DNA of 5,945 nt from Bacillota bacterium (GTDB taxonomy: Bacteria; Bacillota; Sulfobacillia; Symbiobacteriales; Symbiobacteriaceae): NCBI GenBank assembly GCA_028287415.1, contig JAQBPS010000662.1:1-5945 (forward strand). Direction: 5' to 3'. Under the pieces are notes generated by a model that saw only the letters and a program-made list of their open reading frames with translations, ran no database searches and had not been told where the DNA came from. Shown in pieces: positions 1 through 5,035 of this stretch (position 1 is its first letter; every line of letters starts with the position of its first letter). The translations under genes and the position numbers were made by a program.

Positions 1-28
1 AGTCTTCACGACTGACACCCAGACTCTG

Positions 29-50
29 TCCCGTGTAACGCGGGATTTTT
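29..50 (+). terminator. Putative intrinsic terminator of an upstream gene
   Basis: A 7-bp stem (29-35 with 39-45, including one G-U pair) closes a 3-nt TAA loop and is followed at once by five T residues (46-50). This is the layout of a Rho-independent terminator reading rightward. It would end a gene lying left of the window and insulate the pilus operon from it. The stem is short, so the call is moderate. Confidence 0.5.
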
Positions 51-229
51 CACCTGACTTCTAGGTGCTGCTACGCCGCTTCACCTCGCACAAGGGCACA
101 TCGGCGCCAGCCTCTCGACAAATTTCGCGGCCGACGGCGGGGTTCGGCCGGCCGGCAAAGAAGCCTTGCAGCTGGTCAGGCGTCCATCCAGTCACGTGAG
201 TGCGATCCGCAGTCATCCCGAAAAGGCTG

Positions 230-283
230 CGGGCTCAACGCCTCACGCCGGTGGTTGGCGGCCCTGCCGGGCTCAACGCCTCA
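230..283. repeat. 16-bp direct repeat pair, 38-bp period
   Basis: The sequence CGGGCTCAACGCCTCA occurs exactly at 230-245 and again at 268-283, on either side of a GC-rich spacer. It lies about 90-140 bp upstream of the candidate promoter. It could be a pair of binding sites for an activator or repressor, or a chance local duplication. The sequence alone does not decide. Confidence 0.55.
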
Positions 284-291
284 TGCGGACC

Positions 292-306
292 TGGGACGTA
301 GTCCCA
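292..306. other. Small inverted repeat TGGGAC-GTA-GTCCCA
   Basis: Perfect 6-bp inverted repeat (292-297 and 301-306) around a 3-nt centre. No T-tract follows, so it is not a terminator. It lies about 65 bp upstream of the candidate -35 box and could be an operator for a dimeric regulator. Function is unknown. Confidence 0.35.
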
Positions 307-369
307 CGTCAGCCGGGGTGCTGGTCTCATACTGAACCGTCTGAAATTTGGGCCTCTAGCCCGATGTGA

Positions 370-398
370 CTGACCCCTATCCCTGGTAGATTATAGAC
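370..398 (+). promoter_or_regulatory. Candidate sigma-A-type promoter for the pilus operon
   Basis: A -35-like CTGACC (370-375; 4 of 6 matches to TTGACA) and a -10-like TATAGA (393-398; 4 of 6 matches to TATAAT) are separated by exactly 17 bp. The surroundings are AT-richer than the rest of the region. Initiation near 405 would give a leader of about 285 nt that includes the whole riboswitch. Nothing else upstream of the aptamer looks better, but this is a pattern match only. Confidence 0.45.
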
Positions 399-471
399 AG
401 CGAGACGGGCGGTGCACCAAATCCAAATCAAACAAAGGTCGCACCCGCTCAGCACGGTTACCCCGGTCACC

Positions 472-571
472 CACGACAAAGGCAACTACTGCGAAAGCAG
501 CGGACGCAAAGCCACGGGCCTACCGGCCGCCCCCCTCCCCGGGGGCGACCCACGGCAGCCGGGCTGCCGAA
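472..571 (+). ncRNA. Cyclic di-GMP-I riboswitch aptamer (GEMM-I)
   Basis: The GEMM-I core is readable in order. ACGACAAAGGCAA at 473-485 is followed by a 4-bp stem capped by a GAAA tetraloop (489-492, 493-496, 497-500). Then comes the conserved GGACGCAAAGCC (502-513), with GGC 481-483 pairing GCC 511-513. Next is GGGCCTA (516-522), leading into a second arm capped by a 7-bp stem (528-534 with 541-547). The last element is the P3 hairpin GGCAGC-CGG-GCTGCC (554-568). The conserved layout matches the known c-di-GMP-I aptamer. By remembered alignment to Vc2 and Geobacter relatives, the position that selects c-di-GMP over cGAMP (G20 in Vc2) is G481, so c-di-GMP is the expected ligand. It sits about 120 nt upstream of the first pilin gene, so it should sense c-di-GMP in the nascent mRNA and adjust pilus expression. 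Confidence 0.9.
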
Positions 572-612
572 CGGGACCAGCGCTCACCTTGCCACAATCC
601 CCCCTTGGCAGG

Positions 613-658
613 GCAGAGGCTCCCTTCGGACACACAGCGGTCGGAGGGAGCCATCTGC
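613..658 (+). promoter_or_regulatory. Leader stem-loop, probable part of the riboswitch expression platform
   Basis: GCAGA (613-617) and GGCTCCCT (618-625) pair with AGGGAGCC (645-652) and TCTGC (654-658), giving a 13-bp stem with a single bulged A653 and a 19-nt loop. It lies between the aptamer and the flp1 ribosome binding site. No T-run follows, so it is not a standard intrinsic terminator. Its left arm CTCCCTTC (620-627) can alternatively pair with GAAGGAG (674-680) of the ribosome binding site with one bulge. Also, GGCAG 608-612 could pair with the aptamer P3 strand CTGCC 564-568. A translational switch is therefore conceivable. The stem is clearly visible; its role is inferred. Confidence 0.5.
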
Positions 659-914
659 GCACCCGCTCGCCAAGAAGGAGGAACCCTTGATGCTGAGCCT
701 GTACTGCAAGTTCCGGAACTTCATGGACCGTGAAGAGGGCCAGGGCATGGTGGAGTACTCGCTGATTATCGGTCTCGTCTCGATCGGCGTCCTGCTGGTC
801 CTGGGCACGATGAGCACTACGATCGGCGGCATGTTCACAAAAATCACGACGGCACTGACGGCCGTCAAGTCCCAGTAATACAGGGCGCTAACACCAAGCC
901 GCCGGCCGGAGATG
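657..914 (+). repeat. Duplicated pilin block, copy 1
   Basis: This copy spans the ribosome binding site, flp1 and about 36 nt downstream. It aligns almost gap-free with 1243-1501. The 30 nt before the start codon differ at about one base, the coding parts differ at about 20 of 189 bases, and the downstream segment (CAGGGCGCTAA onward) is also shared with a 1-nt insertion. Its right end supplies the GGAGAT ribosome binding site of flp2. Confidence 0.85.
690..878 (+). CDS. flp: Flp-type prepilin 1 (major Tad pilin candidate)
   Basis: A 62-residue prepilin of the Flp/Fap family, the structural subunit of the Tad pilus. It has a 17-residue leader ending in DREEG, then QGMVEY. This is the Flp processing motif G/X4-E-Y, predicting cleavage after Gly17, Glu at mature position 5 and Tyr at 6. 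A single hydrophobic helix (about residues 24-40) follows, and the mature pilin is 45 residues. ATG 690 is chosen because the strong ribosome binding site AAGGAGG (675-681) lies 8 nt away; the in-frame TTG at 687 is too close. It is the first gene behind the c-di-GMP riboswitch, so it is the most direct target of that switch. It is 85% identical to Flp3 (53 of 62 residues). Cys6 lies in the leader and should be lost on processing. Confidence 0.93.
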   Translation: MLSLYCKFRNFMDREEGQGMVEYSLIIGLVSIGVLLVLGTMSTTIGGMFTKITTALTAVKSQ

Positions 915-921
915 ATGCCCT

Positions 922-1116
922 ATGCAAACTGCCCGTGCCCGGCTCCGTCCCGAGTTCAACCGTGAAGATGGCCAGGGCCTCGTCGAATATCTGCTGTTGG
1001 TCAGTCTTGTGGCGATCGGCATGATCTCTGTCATCACCAGTCTCTCCGGTTTGCTGAACAGCTGGTTCCAAGTGACGATTATACAAAATCTGAGCCGGAT
1101 TCCCGGATTCCAATAG
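922..1116 (+). CDS. flp: Flp-type prepilin 2 (divergent paralogue)
   Basis: A 64-residue Flp-family prepilin. The leader ends NREDG and is followed by QGLVEY, so cleavage after Gly17 is predicted, with Glu5 and Tyr6 of the mature protein conserved, giving a 47-residue pilin. The hydrophobic helix (about residues 23-41) is followed by a C-terminal tail unlike that of Flp1 and Flp3, rich in Ile, Leu, Phe and Trp and ending in PGFQ. The ribosome binding site GGAGAT (908-913) is weaker than those of flp1 and flp3 and spaced 8 nt from the ATG. Weaker translation and a divergent tail suggest a minor pilin or assembly factor, though it may be an alternative major pilin. It starts 43 nt after flp1 ends and is surely co-transcribed. 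Confidence 0.88.
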   Translation: MQTARARLRPEFNREDGQGLVEYLLLVSLVAIGMISVITSLSGLLNSWFQVTIIQNLSRIPGFQ

Positions 1117-1165
1117 CGCAATCACTCTTTCGCTCTCGTTCGACTTATACCCCGAACGGTGGTAG

Positions 1166-1202
1166 AGGGCCGGTCGGCAGGTCGCCGGCCGGCGCTTTCC
1201 CC
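1166..1202 (+). repeat. 37-nt hairpin element, copy 1 (between flp2 and flp3)
   Basis: A GC-rich imperfect inverted repeat built on GGGCCGG...CCGGC with a central GGC-AGGT-GCC type hairpin and a trailing CTTTCCCC. It matches 1513-1549 at 33 of 37 positions, and similarity extends about 20 nt further right. The TTT is too short for a typical terminator. It may act as an mRNA stability or processing element, or as a partial attenuator between pilin genes. Confidence 0.6.
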
Positions 1203-1242
1203 TGTCAATCGCAGCGACGAACCCGGCGCCAGCTCGAGCCCG

Positions 1243-1501
1243 GCGCACCCGCTCACCAAGAAGGAGGAACCCTTGATGCTGCGCCTGTACTGCAAGTTCC
1301 GGAACTTCATAGACCGTGAGGAAGGCCAGGGCATGGTTGAGTACTCGCTGATCATCGGTCTCGTCTCGATCGGCGTGCTTGTGGTCCTGGGTACGATGAG
1401 CACCACGATCGGCAACATGTTCACAAGCATCTCGACGGCACTCTCGGGCATCAAGTCCCAGTAATCACAGGGCGCTAAAATCAAATCGCCGACCGGAAAT
1501 G
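1243..1501 (+). repeat. Duplicated pilin block, copy 2
   Basis: Second copy of the block at 657-914, containing the ribosome binding site, flp3 and downstream sequence. The downstream part still resembles the segment that carries the flp2 ribosome binding site in copy 1 (GACCGGAAATG against GGCCGGAGATG), but no flp2 homologue follows. This suggests that a larger unit was duplicated and then partly deleted. Confidence 0.85.
1276..1464 (+). CDS. flp: Flp-type prepilin 3 (near-duplicate of prepilin 1)
   Basis: A 62-residue Flp prepilin with the same DREEG/QGMVEY processing site (cleavage after Gly17) and hydrophobic helix as Flp1. The nine differences are at residues 3, 12, 36, 47, 51, 53, 57, 58 and 59. 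Two are in the leader and six of the other seven lie in the C-terminal part (residues 47-59), which is likely to be surface-exposed in the assembled pilus. Start ATG 1276 has the identical strong ribosome binding site AAGGAGG (1261-1267) at 8 nt; an upstream in-frame GTG at 1159 would run through the hairpin element and is rejected. It is a second copy of the major pilin, either for dosage or for surface variation. Confidence 0.92.
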   Translation: MLRLYCKFRNFIDREEGQGMVEYSLIIGLVSIGVLVVLGTMSTTIGNMFTSISTALSGIKSQ

Positions 1502-1512
1502 TGAACTGGTGC

Positions 1513-1549
1513 AGGGCCGGCCGGCAGGTTGCCAGCCGGCCCTTTCCCC
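1513..1549 (+). repeat. 37-nt hairpin element, copy 2 (between flp3 and tadE)
   Basis: AGGGCCGGC (1513-1521) pairs perfectly with GCCGGCCCT (1535-1543). Inside it, GGC (1523-1525) pairs with GCC (1531-1533) around loop AGGTT. TTT follows the stem at 1543-1545, then CCCC. This copy forms the better stem of the two. Placed between abundant pilin genes and the assembly genes, it could protect the pilin mRNA 3' end or partly stop transcription, lowering assembly gene expression relative to pilin. That role is inferred from position. Confidence 0.6.
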
Positions 1550-1582
1550 GAATGAATCGTTGCGGCGAATGAGGTGACTCCT

Positions 1583-1966
1583 GTGCAAAGGCGAAGGCGC
1601 GGCAGCAAGGGGCAGGCCACGGTCGAGATGGCCCTGGTACTCCCCATTCTGATGTGGCTGCTGGTCGGCATGGTCGATATCGCCCGGATGGCCAACGCGT
1701 ACCTCACGATTCAGCACGCCAGCCGCGAAGCAGTCCGGCTGGGCATCACCGGTGCATCCGACACGGCGGTCGGGCTGCGAGCCACAGCAAGTGCCATCGC
1801 CCTCGATCCCACCAGGCTGACCGTTACGATCACACCGCTAGGCGGCAAGTTGTCCGGGTCCGACATCACTGTAGCCGTCAGCTATCGCTACAAAGTGCTC
1901 GCACTCATGGGCATCATCGGCTCAGAAGTACCGCTGACGACCAGTCTCACGGCTCGGGTTGAGTGA
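1583..1966 (+). CDS. tadE: TadE-like pseudopilin
   Basis: A 127-residue protein of the TadE family, minor pseudopilin-like components needed for Tad pilus assembly. A basic N-terminus (QRRRRGSKG) leads into QATVEMALVLPIL, a transmembrane helix (about residues 13-33) and then the family stretch DIARMANAYLTIQHASREA. Gly10 followed by QATVE has Glu at position +5, so it fits the prepilin peptidase motif and processing after Gly10 is likely. The C-terminal half is predicted extracytoplasmic and rich in beta-type sequence. GTG 1583 is chosen because AGGTGA (1572-1577) lies 5-6 nt upstream; an in-frame GTG at 1574 lies within that site. It sits between the pilin genes and tadG, as in other tad loci. 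Confidence 0.88.
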   Translation: MQRRRRGSKGQATVEMALVLPILMWLLVGMVDIARMANAYLTIQHASREAVRLGITGASDTAVGLRATASAIALDPTRLTVTITPLGGKLSGSDITVAVSYRYKVLALMGIIGSEVPLTTSLTARVE

Positions 1967-2002
1967 CCGGACGCGCTTGCGATGGCAGAGGAGGAAGGGC
2001 CC

Positions 2003-2923
2003 GTGTTACGTCGCCTGTTCAAGCTTTCGCTCCGGGAGGAGCGGGGCTCCATCATCGTCCTGGTCGCACTGGCCATGGCGGTGATGATCGGCCTGGCCGC
2101 GCTGGGGACCGACGTGGGCCATCTTTACCTGGAGCGGCAGCGCCTGGTGGCCATCGCCGATGCCGCGTCACTCTCCGGTGCGCAACGCCTGCCGTATGCG
2201 CCCGATACCGCCCTCGCAGACGCCCGGACTTATCTGCAAAAAAATGGCATTGATCCATTGAAAGCCGACATTCAGGTGGCTGCGGATCAGCGCCATCTGT
2301 CCATAAACCTCACGAAGGACGTCACGCTTACCTTCGGCCGCATTTTCGGTACCGACCTGTCACGGGTGGACGGCGGTGCGACAGCTGCGACCACCAACCT
2401 GAGCGGATTCTTGGGTGCCGCTCCCCTCGGTGTGCCCAAGGCGGACTGGCAGATCGGCCAGCAGGTTAATCTGAAGCTGGGCCCTGGCGCCGGTTCAAGC
2501 GGCAACTACCAGGCGCTGGCGCTGGGAAGGCGCGGTGCCGCAGCCTATGAGCAGAATTTGCAGTATGGCTACGATCAGTGGATCCGTGCCGGCGACTGGG
2601 TCGAAACCGAGCCCGGCAACATGGTTGGCCCCACGGTACGCGCCGTGCAGTACCGGATCAATCAGGATCCGAATGCGACGTATGACCACGTGAGCCGGCA
2701 GTCTGCGCGCCTCCTGGTGATCCCGATTGTCGAGGACTTTAATGTCAACGGCAGGGCCCAGGTCCATGTGGTCGGGTTCGCGGTCTTTTTCCTGGAGGAC
2801 GCGTCACAGTCGGGCGGCGGCAAGGGTGAGGTGGTGGGGCGCTTCCTGCGGGTGGTGACCGAGGGCGAGGGGTCGCAGGACGCACCGGACTTTGGCGCTT
2901 ATATAACGAAGCTGGTTAACTGA
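2003..2923 (+). CDS. tadG: TadG-like pilus assembly protein (Tad N-terminal domain)
   Basis: A 306-residue protein with the putative Flp pilus-assembly TadG N-terminal domain. RGSIIVLVALAMAVMIGLAAL (residues 14-34) is a membrane helix, followed by the family stretch TDVGHLYLERQRLVAIADAA. No Glu at +5 after Gly15, so prepilin processing is not expected. The rest is predicted outside the membrane. It shows PGN (204-206), VGPT (208-211) and VVGFAVFFLE (256-265), which I recall as common in TadG-like proteins of Gram-positive bacteria. The von Willebrand A domain of long TadG proteins is not evident at this length. GTG 2003 is preferred because GAGGAGG (1988-1994) lies 8 nt upstream; the in-frame ATG at 1982 has no such site. 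It follows tadE after 36 nt. Its role is probably at the cell surface, anchoring or supporting the pilus. Confidence 0.82.
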   Translation: MLRRLFKLSLREERGSIIVLVALAMAVMIGLAALGTDVGHLYLERQRLVAIADAASLSGAQRLPYAPDTALADARTYLQKNGIDPLKADIQVAADQRHLSINLTKDVTLTFGRIFGTDLSRVDGGATAATTNLSGFLGAAPLGVPKADWQIGQQVNLKLGPGAGSSGNYQALALGRRGAAAYEQNLQYGYDQWIRAGDWVETEPGNMVGPTVRAVQYRINQDPNATYDHVSRQSARLLVIPIVEDFNVNGRAQVHVVGFAVFFLEDASQSGGGKGEVVGRFLRVVTEGEGSQDAPDFGAYITKLVN

Positions 2924-2969
2924 TGCCGGCCACGTAGGCGCCCGGCCCTGTAAGCAGGAGGTAATCCCG

Positions 2970-3701
2970 ATGGACAAAGGAAAAATTATCCGGCTTGTAC
3001 TGATTCCAATCGTGTTGGGGCTGGTTGTCACGCTGATCGTCCATCAGGTGATGGCCGGGTCCAGCGGCGCGGCTGCGGGCGCCGCCGTTGTGGAGATGAC
3101 CACGGTGGTGGCGGTGGGGGGAAAGGAGCCGGTGCCCGCCCGGACCAAGCTGACCGAGCAGCATCTGGTGGTGAAGCAGGTGCCGAAGTCGGTGCTCACC
3201 GGGCAGGAGTTCGCAGCGGTCAAGGATGTGGTCGGTCAGATCAGCACGATTTCGCTCCAGCCGGGCGAACTGGTACTCAAGAGCCGGGTGGTCGCGGAGG
3301 GCATGGGCAGCCTGCCCTACCGCATTCCTGCCGGCACCAGGGCCACGACGATCCGCATCGATGAGCTCTCCGGCGTGGCTGGCCACCCGGAGCCCGGCGA
3401 TCTGATCGACCTGGTGCTGTTCCTGCCCAGTAAGGCGCCTGAGCGCCCGCTGGCCTCCGCCCGGATGCTCTACGAGTCCGTGCTGGTGCTGGCCAAGGGC
3501 CCTGCCGCACCCGCACAGGGCGGCGCCACTGTGGCCGCTGAGGCACCCAAACTGACCTCACTGACCGTGGCCTTGAAGCCTGATGCAGCCGTTGAGGTGG
3601 CGATGGCCGAACAGCTGGGCCTCATCCACGTGCTGCTGCGGCCGGCGCTCAAGGAGGATAATGTTGGCCGGCTGAGCACGAACGAAACGATCTACAAGTA
3701 G
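2970..3701 (+). CDS. cpaB: CpaB/RcpC family Flp pilus assembly protein
   Basis: A 243-residue protein matching the CpaB (RcpC) family. Residues 6-24 form an N-terminal membrane anchor. A SAF-like region follows (about 45-108: TTVVAVGG, PVPARTKLTEQHL, LQPGELVLKSRVV). The family signature GTRATTIRIDELSGVAG, then PGDLIDLVLF, lies at about 122-151. In diderms CpaB works with the outer-membrane secretin; here no secretin gene adjoins, so it presumably acts in the cell wall zone and may bind peptidoglycan or glycans through its SAF domain. ATG 2970 has AGGAGGT (2956-2962) 7 nt upstream. It lies 46 nt after tadG and 53 nt before cpaE. A low-complexity segment (about 172-190, Ala/Pro/Gly) interrupts the C-terminal half. 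Confidence 0.9.
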   Translation: MDKGKIIRLVLIPIVLGLVVTLIVHQVMAGSSGAAAGAAVVEMTTVVAVGGKEPVPARTKLTEQHLVVKQVPKSVLTGQEFAAVKDVVGQISTISLQPGELVLKSRVVAEGMGSLPYRIPAGTRATTIRIDELSGVAGHPEPGDLIDLVLFLPSKAPERPLASARMLYESVLVLAKGPAAPAQGGATVAAEAPKLTSLTVALKPDAAVEVAMAEQLGLIHVLLRPALKEDNVGRLSTNETIYK

Positions 3702-3703
3702 GG

Positions 3704-3721
3704 TCGCCGGGACGGCGGCGA
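3704..3721 (+). other. Small stem-loop between cpaB and cpaE
   Basis: TCGCCG (3704-3709) pairs with CGGCGA (3716-3721) around a 6-nt loop, three bases after the cpaB stop codon. No T-run follows, so it is not an intrinsic terminator. It could stabilise or space the message. Low weight, as such stems arise readily in GC-rich DNA. Confidence 0.3.
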
Positions 3722-3754
3722 GTTCCGGTTTGAACCTGATGGGAGGTGTTCGGC

Positions 3755-5023
3755 GTGTCAGGCGTGATCCGTGTCCTTTTGGTGGACGACTCCGAGCTGG
3801 TACGCCAGTCGGTGAGAGCGATGCTGGAGCTTGACTCCGCCGAGTTCGAGGTGGTGGGCGAGGCGGCGAACGGGCTCCAGGCCGTGGCCGAGACCGCACG
3901 CCTTCAGCCTGATGTGGTGCTGATGGACATCAACATGCCTGACATGGATGGGATTACGGCCACTGCGAAGATCATGGCGTCCACGCCGGTTGGGGTGGTG
4001 ATCATCTCCGTGCAGGGCGAGCAGGAGTACCTGCGGCGGGCGATGAAAGCCGGCGCCCGCGACTACCTGCTCAAGCCCTTCACCTGCGAGGAACTGGTCA
4101 AGTCGCTGCGGGCGGCTGCCACGCCGGGGCCCAGCCTTATGGCCGCCAGCGCCCCGCCGCCCCCGAAGCGGCAGGGCAAGATCATCACCGTATTCAGCAC
4201 CAAGGGCGGCGTCGGCAAGACCACGATTGTCGCCAACCTGGCGGCCGGCCTGGCGCAGGGCGGCAAGGTGAAGGTGGCGGCAATCGACCTGGACCTGGAG
4301 TTCGGCGTGCTCGCCACCATGATGGGCGTGCGCACCCAGGGCTCGATTGTCGATCTCTGCCGGCTCGAGCAGCCGATCACGCCGGAGCTGGCGGGCCGGC
4401 TGCTGGCGAAGCAGAACCAGAGCGGCGTCGGTGTGCTGGCCGCGCCGCCCCTGCCGCACCTCGCCTCGGAGGTGGATGGCGACGGCCGTGTCGACCGGAG
4501 TCGCAGCTATGTCAGCGAACTGATCGAGTCGCTCTCGGCGAGTCACGACTTTGTCGTGATCGATACTTCGCTCTCGTTCCGGGAGGCCAACCTGATCGCC
4601 TTTGACAAATCAGACCTGATCCTGATGGTGACCCAGCCGGAGATCACCGCCCTGGAGTCGACTGCCAAGGGACTCGACGTACTGCTCGACCGGCTGGAAT
4701 ACCCCCGCGAAAAGGTCCAGCTGGTGCTCAATCGGTCGGACACCGCTTCCGGCCTCAGCCACGAGGAGATCGGCGCATCCCTGGGCCATCCGCTCAGCTA
4801 TCTGATCCCCAGTGACGGCACCGCCACCCTGGTGGCCGCTAACACCGGTGTGCCGATGGTCCTGAAGCGGGCAAGCCGGACGCCGATCACCGAGGCTCTG
4901 CTACAGATGGCCGCCCAGGTGGGTGGCGGCGAGGGCGTCGTGCGCGAGACGGTGCCGGTGCCGGTTCAGTTGCTCAAACCCGCGACCAGCGGCGGCGTCC
5001 GGCGGTTATTCGGCCTGTTCTAG
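3755..5023 (+). CDS. cpaE: CpaE/TadZ: receiver domain fused to MinD-like ATPase
   Basis: A 422-residue pilus localisation protein. Residues 4-120 form a response-regulator receiver domain with its key residues present: acidic pair Asp11/Asp12, phosphoacceptor Asp58 in LMDINMPDMDG, Ser85 and Lys107 in KPF. A proline-rich linker (134-137) leads to a ParA/MinD-type ATPase with deviant Walker A KGGVGKTT (150-157), the DLDLEFG segment (178-184) and Walker B-like FVVIDTS (266-272). Family members recruit the Tad machine to its site in the cell and act with the CpaF ATPase. GTG 3755 is chosen because GGGAGGTG (3741-3748) lies 6 nt upstream; GTG 3746 overlaps that site, and GTG 3764 remains possible. 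Many TadZ/CpaE receivers lack the phosphorylation site, but this one looks functional. It lies 12 nt before cpaF. Confidence 0.93.
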   Translation: MSGVIRVLLVDDSELVRQSVRAMLELDSAEFEVVGEAANGLQAVAETARLQPDVVLMDINMPDMDGITATAKIMASTPVGVVIISVQGEQEYLRRAMKAGARDYLLKPFTCEELVKSLRAAATPGPSLMAASAPPPPKRQGKIITVFSTKGGVGKTTIVANLAAGLAQGGKVKVAAIDLDLEFGVLATMMGVRTQGSIVDLCRLEQPITPELAGRLLAKQNQSGVGVLAAPPLPHLASEVDGDGRVDRSRSYVSELIESLSASHDFVVIDTSLSFREANLIAFDKSDLILMVTQPEITALESTAKGLDVLLDRLEYPREKVQLVLNRSDTASGLSHEEIGASLGHPLSYLIPSDGTATLVAANTGVPMVLKRASRTPITEALLQMAAQVGGGEGVVRETVPVPVQLLKPATSGGVRRLFGLF

Positions 5024-5035
5024 GGGTGGGTCCAA

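Larger units (their letters stand above)
51..369. other. Non-coding upstream region
   Basis: No convincing gene is seen here. The only open frames are short, lack a ribosome binding site and have no recognisable protein motif. The stretch is rich in GGCCGG-type palindromic sequence (145-156) and holds an 8-bp palindrome TCACGTGA (192-199), a 16-bp direct repeat (230-245 and 268-283) and a small perfect hairpin (292-306). It is probably the intergenic and promoter-upstream region of the pilus operon, and the repeats could be regulator sites. Confidence 0.5.

Noticed and set aside
166..369. Open frame of 67 codons on the + strand
   Set aside because: No ribosome binding site, no recognisable motif, Arg/Pro/Ser-rich composition typical of chance frames in GC-rich DNA, and it contains the direct repeats.
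613..658. Leader stem-loop as an intrinsic terminator
   Set aside because: The stem is strong but the following bases (GCACCCGCTC) contain no T-run, so standard Rho-independent termination is not supported.
412..690. Open frame of 92 codons on the + strand
   Set aside because: It runs through the riboswitch aptamer and leader stem-loop, and has no ribosome binding site or protein-family resemblance.
1117..1165. Internal promoter for flp3
   Set aside because: TTATAC near 1144 resembles a -10 box, but no acceptable -35 box lies 16-18 bp upstream.
1159..1275. Upstream extension of flp3 from GTG 1159
   Set aside because: It would translate the hairpin element and place the pilin leader far from the start; the ideal ribosome site before ATG 1276 decides the start.
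2924..2969. Hairpin between tadG and cpaB
   Set aside because: Only GGCC-type self-complementary pieces are present; no stable stem with a defined loop or T-run.
3758..4546. 262-codon open frame on the - strand
   Set aside because: Antisense shadow of cpaE; His/Arg-rich low-information sequence with no family motif.
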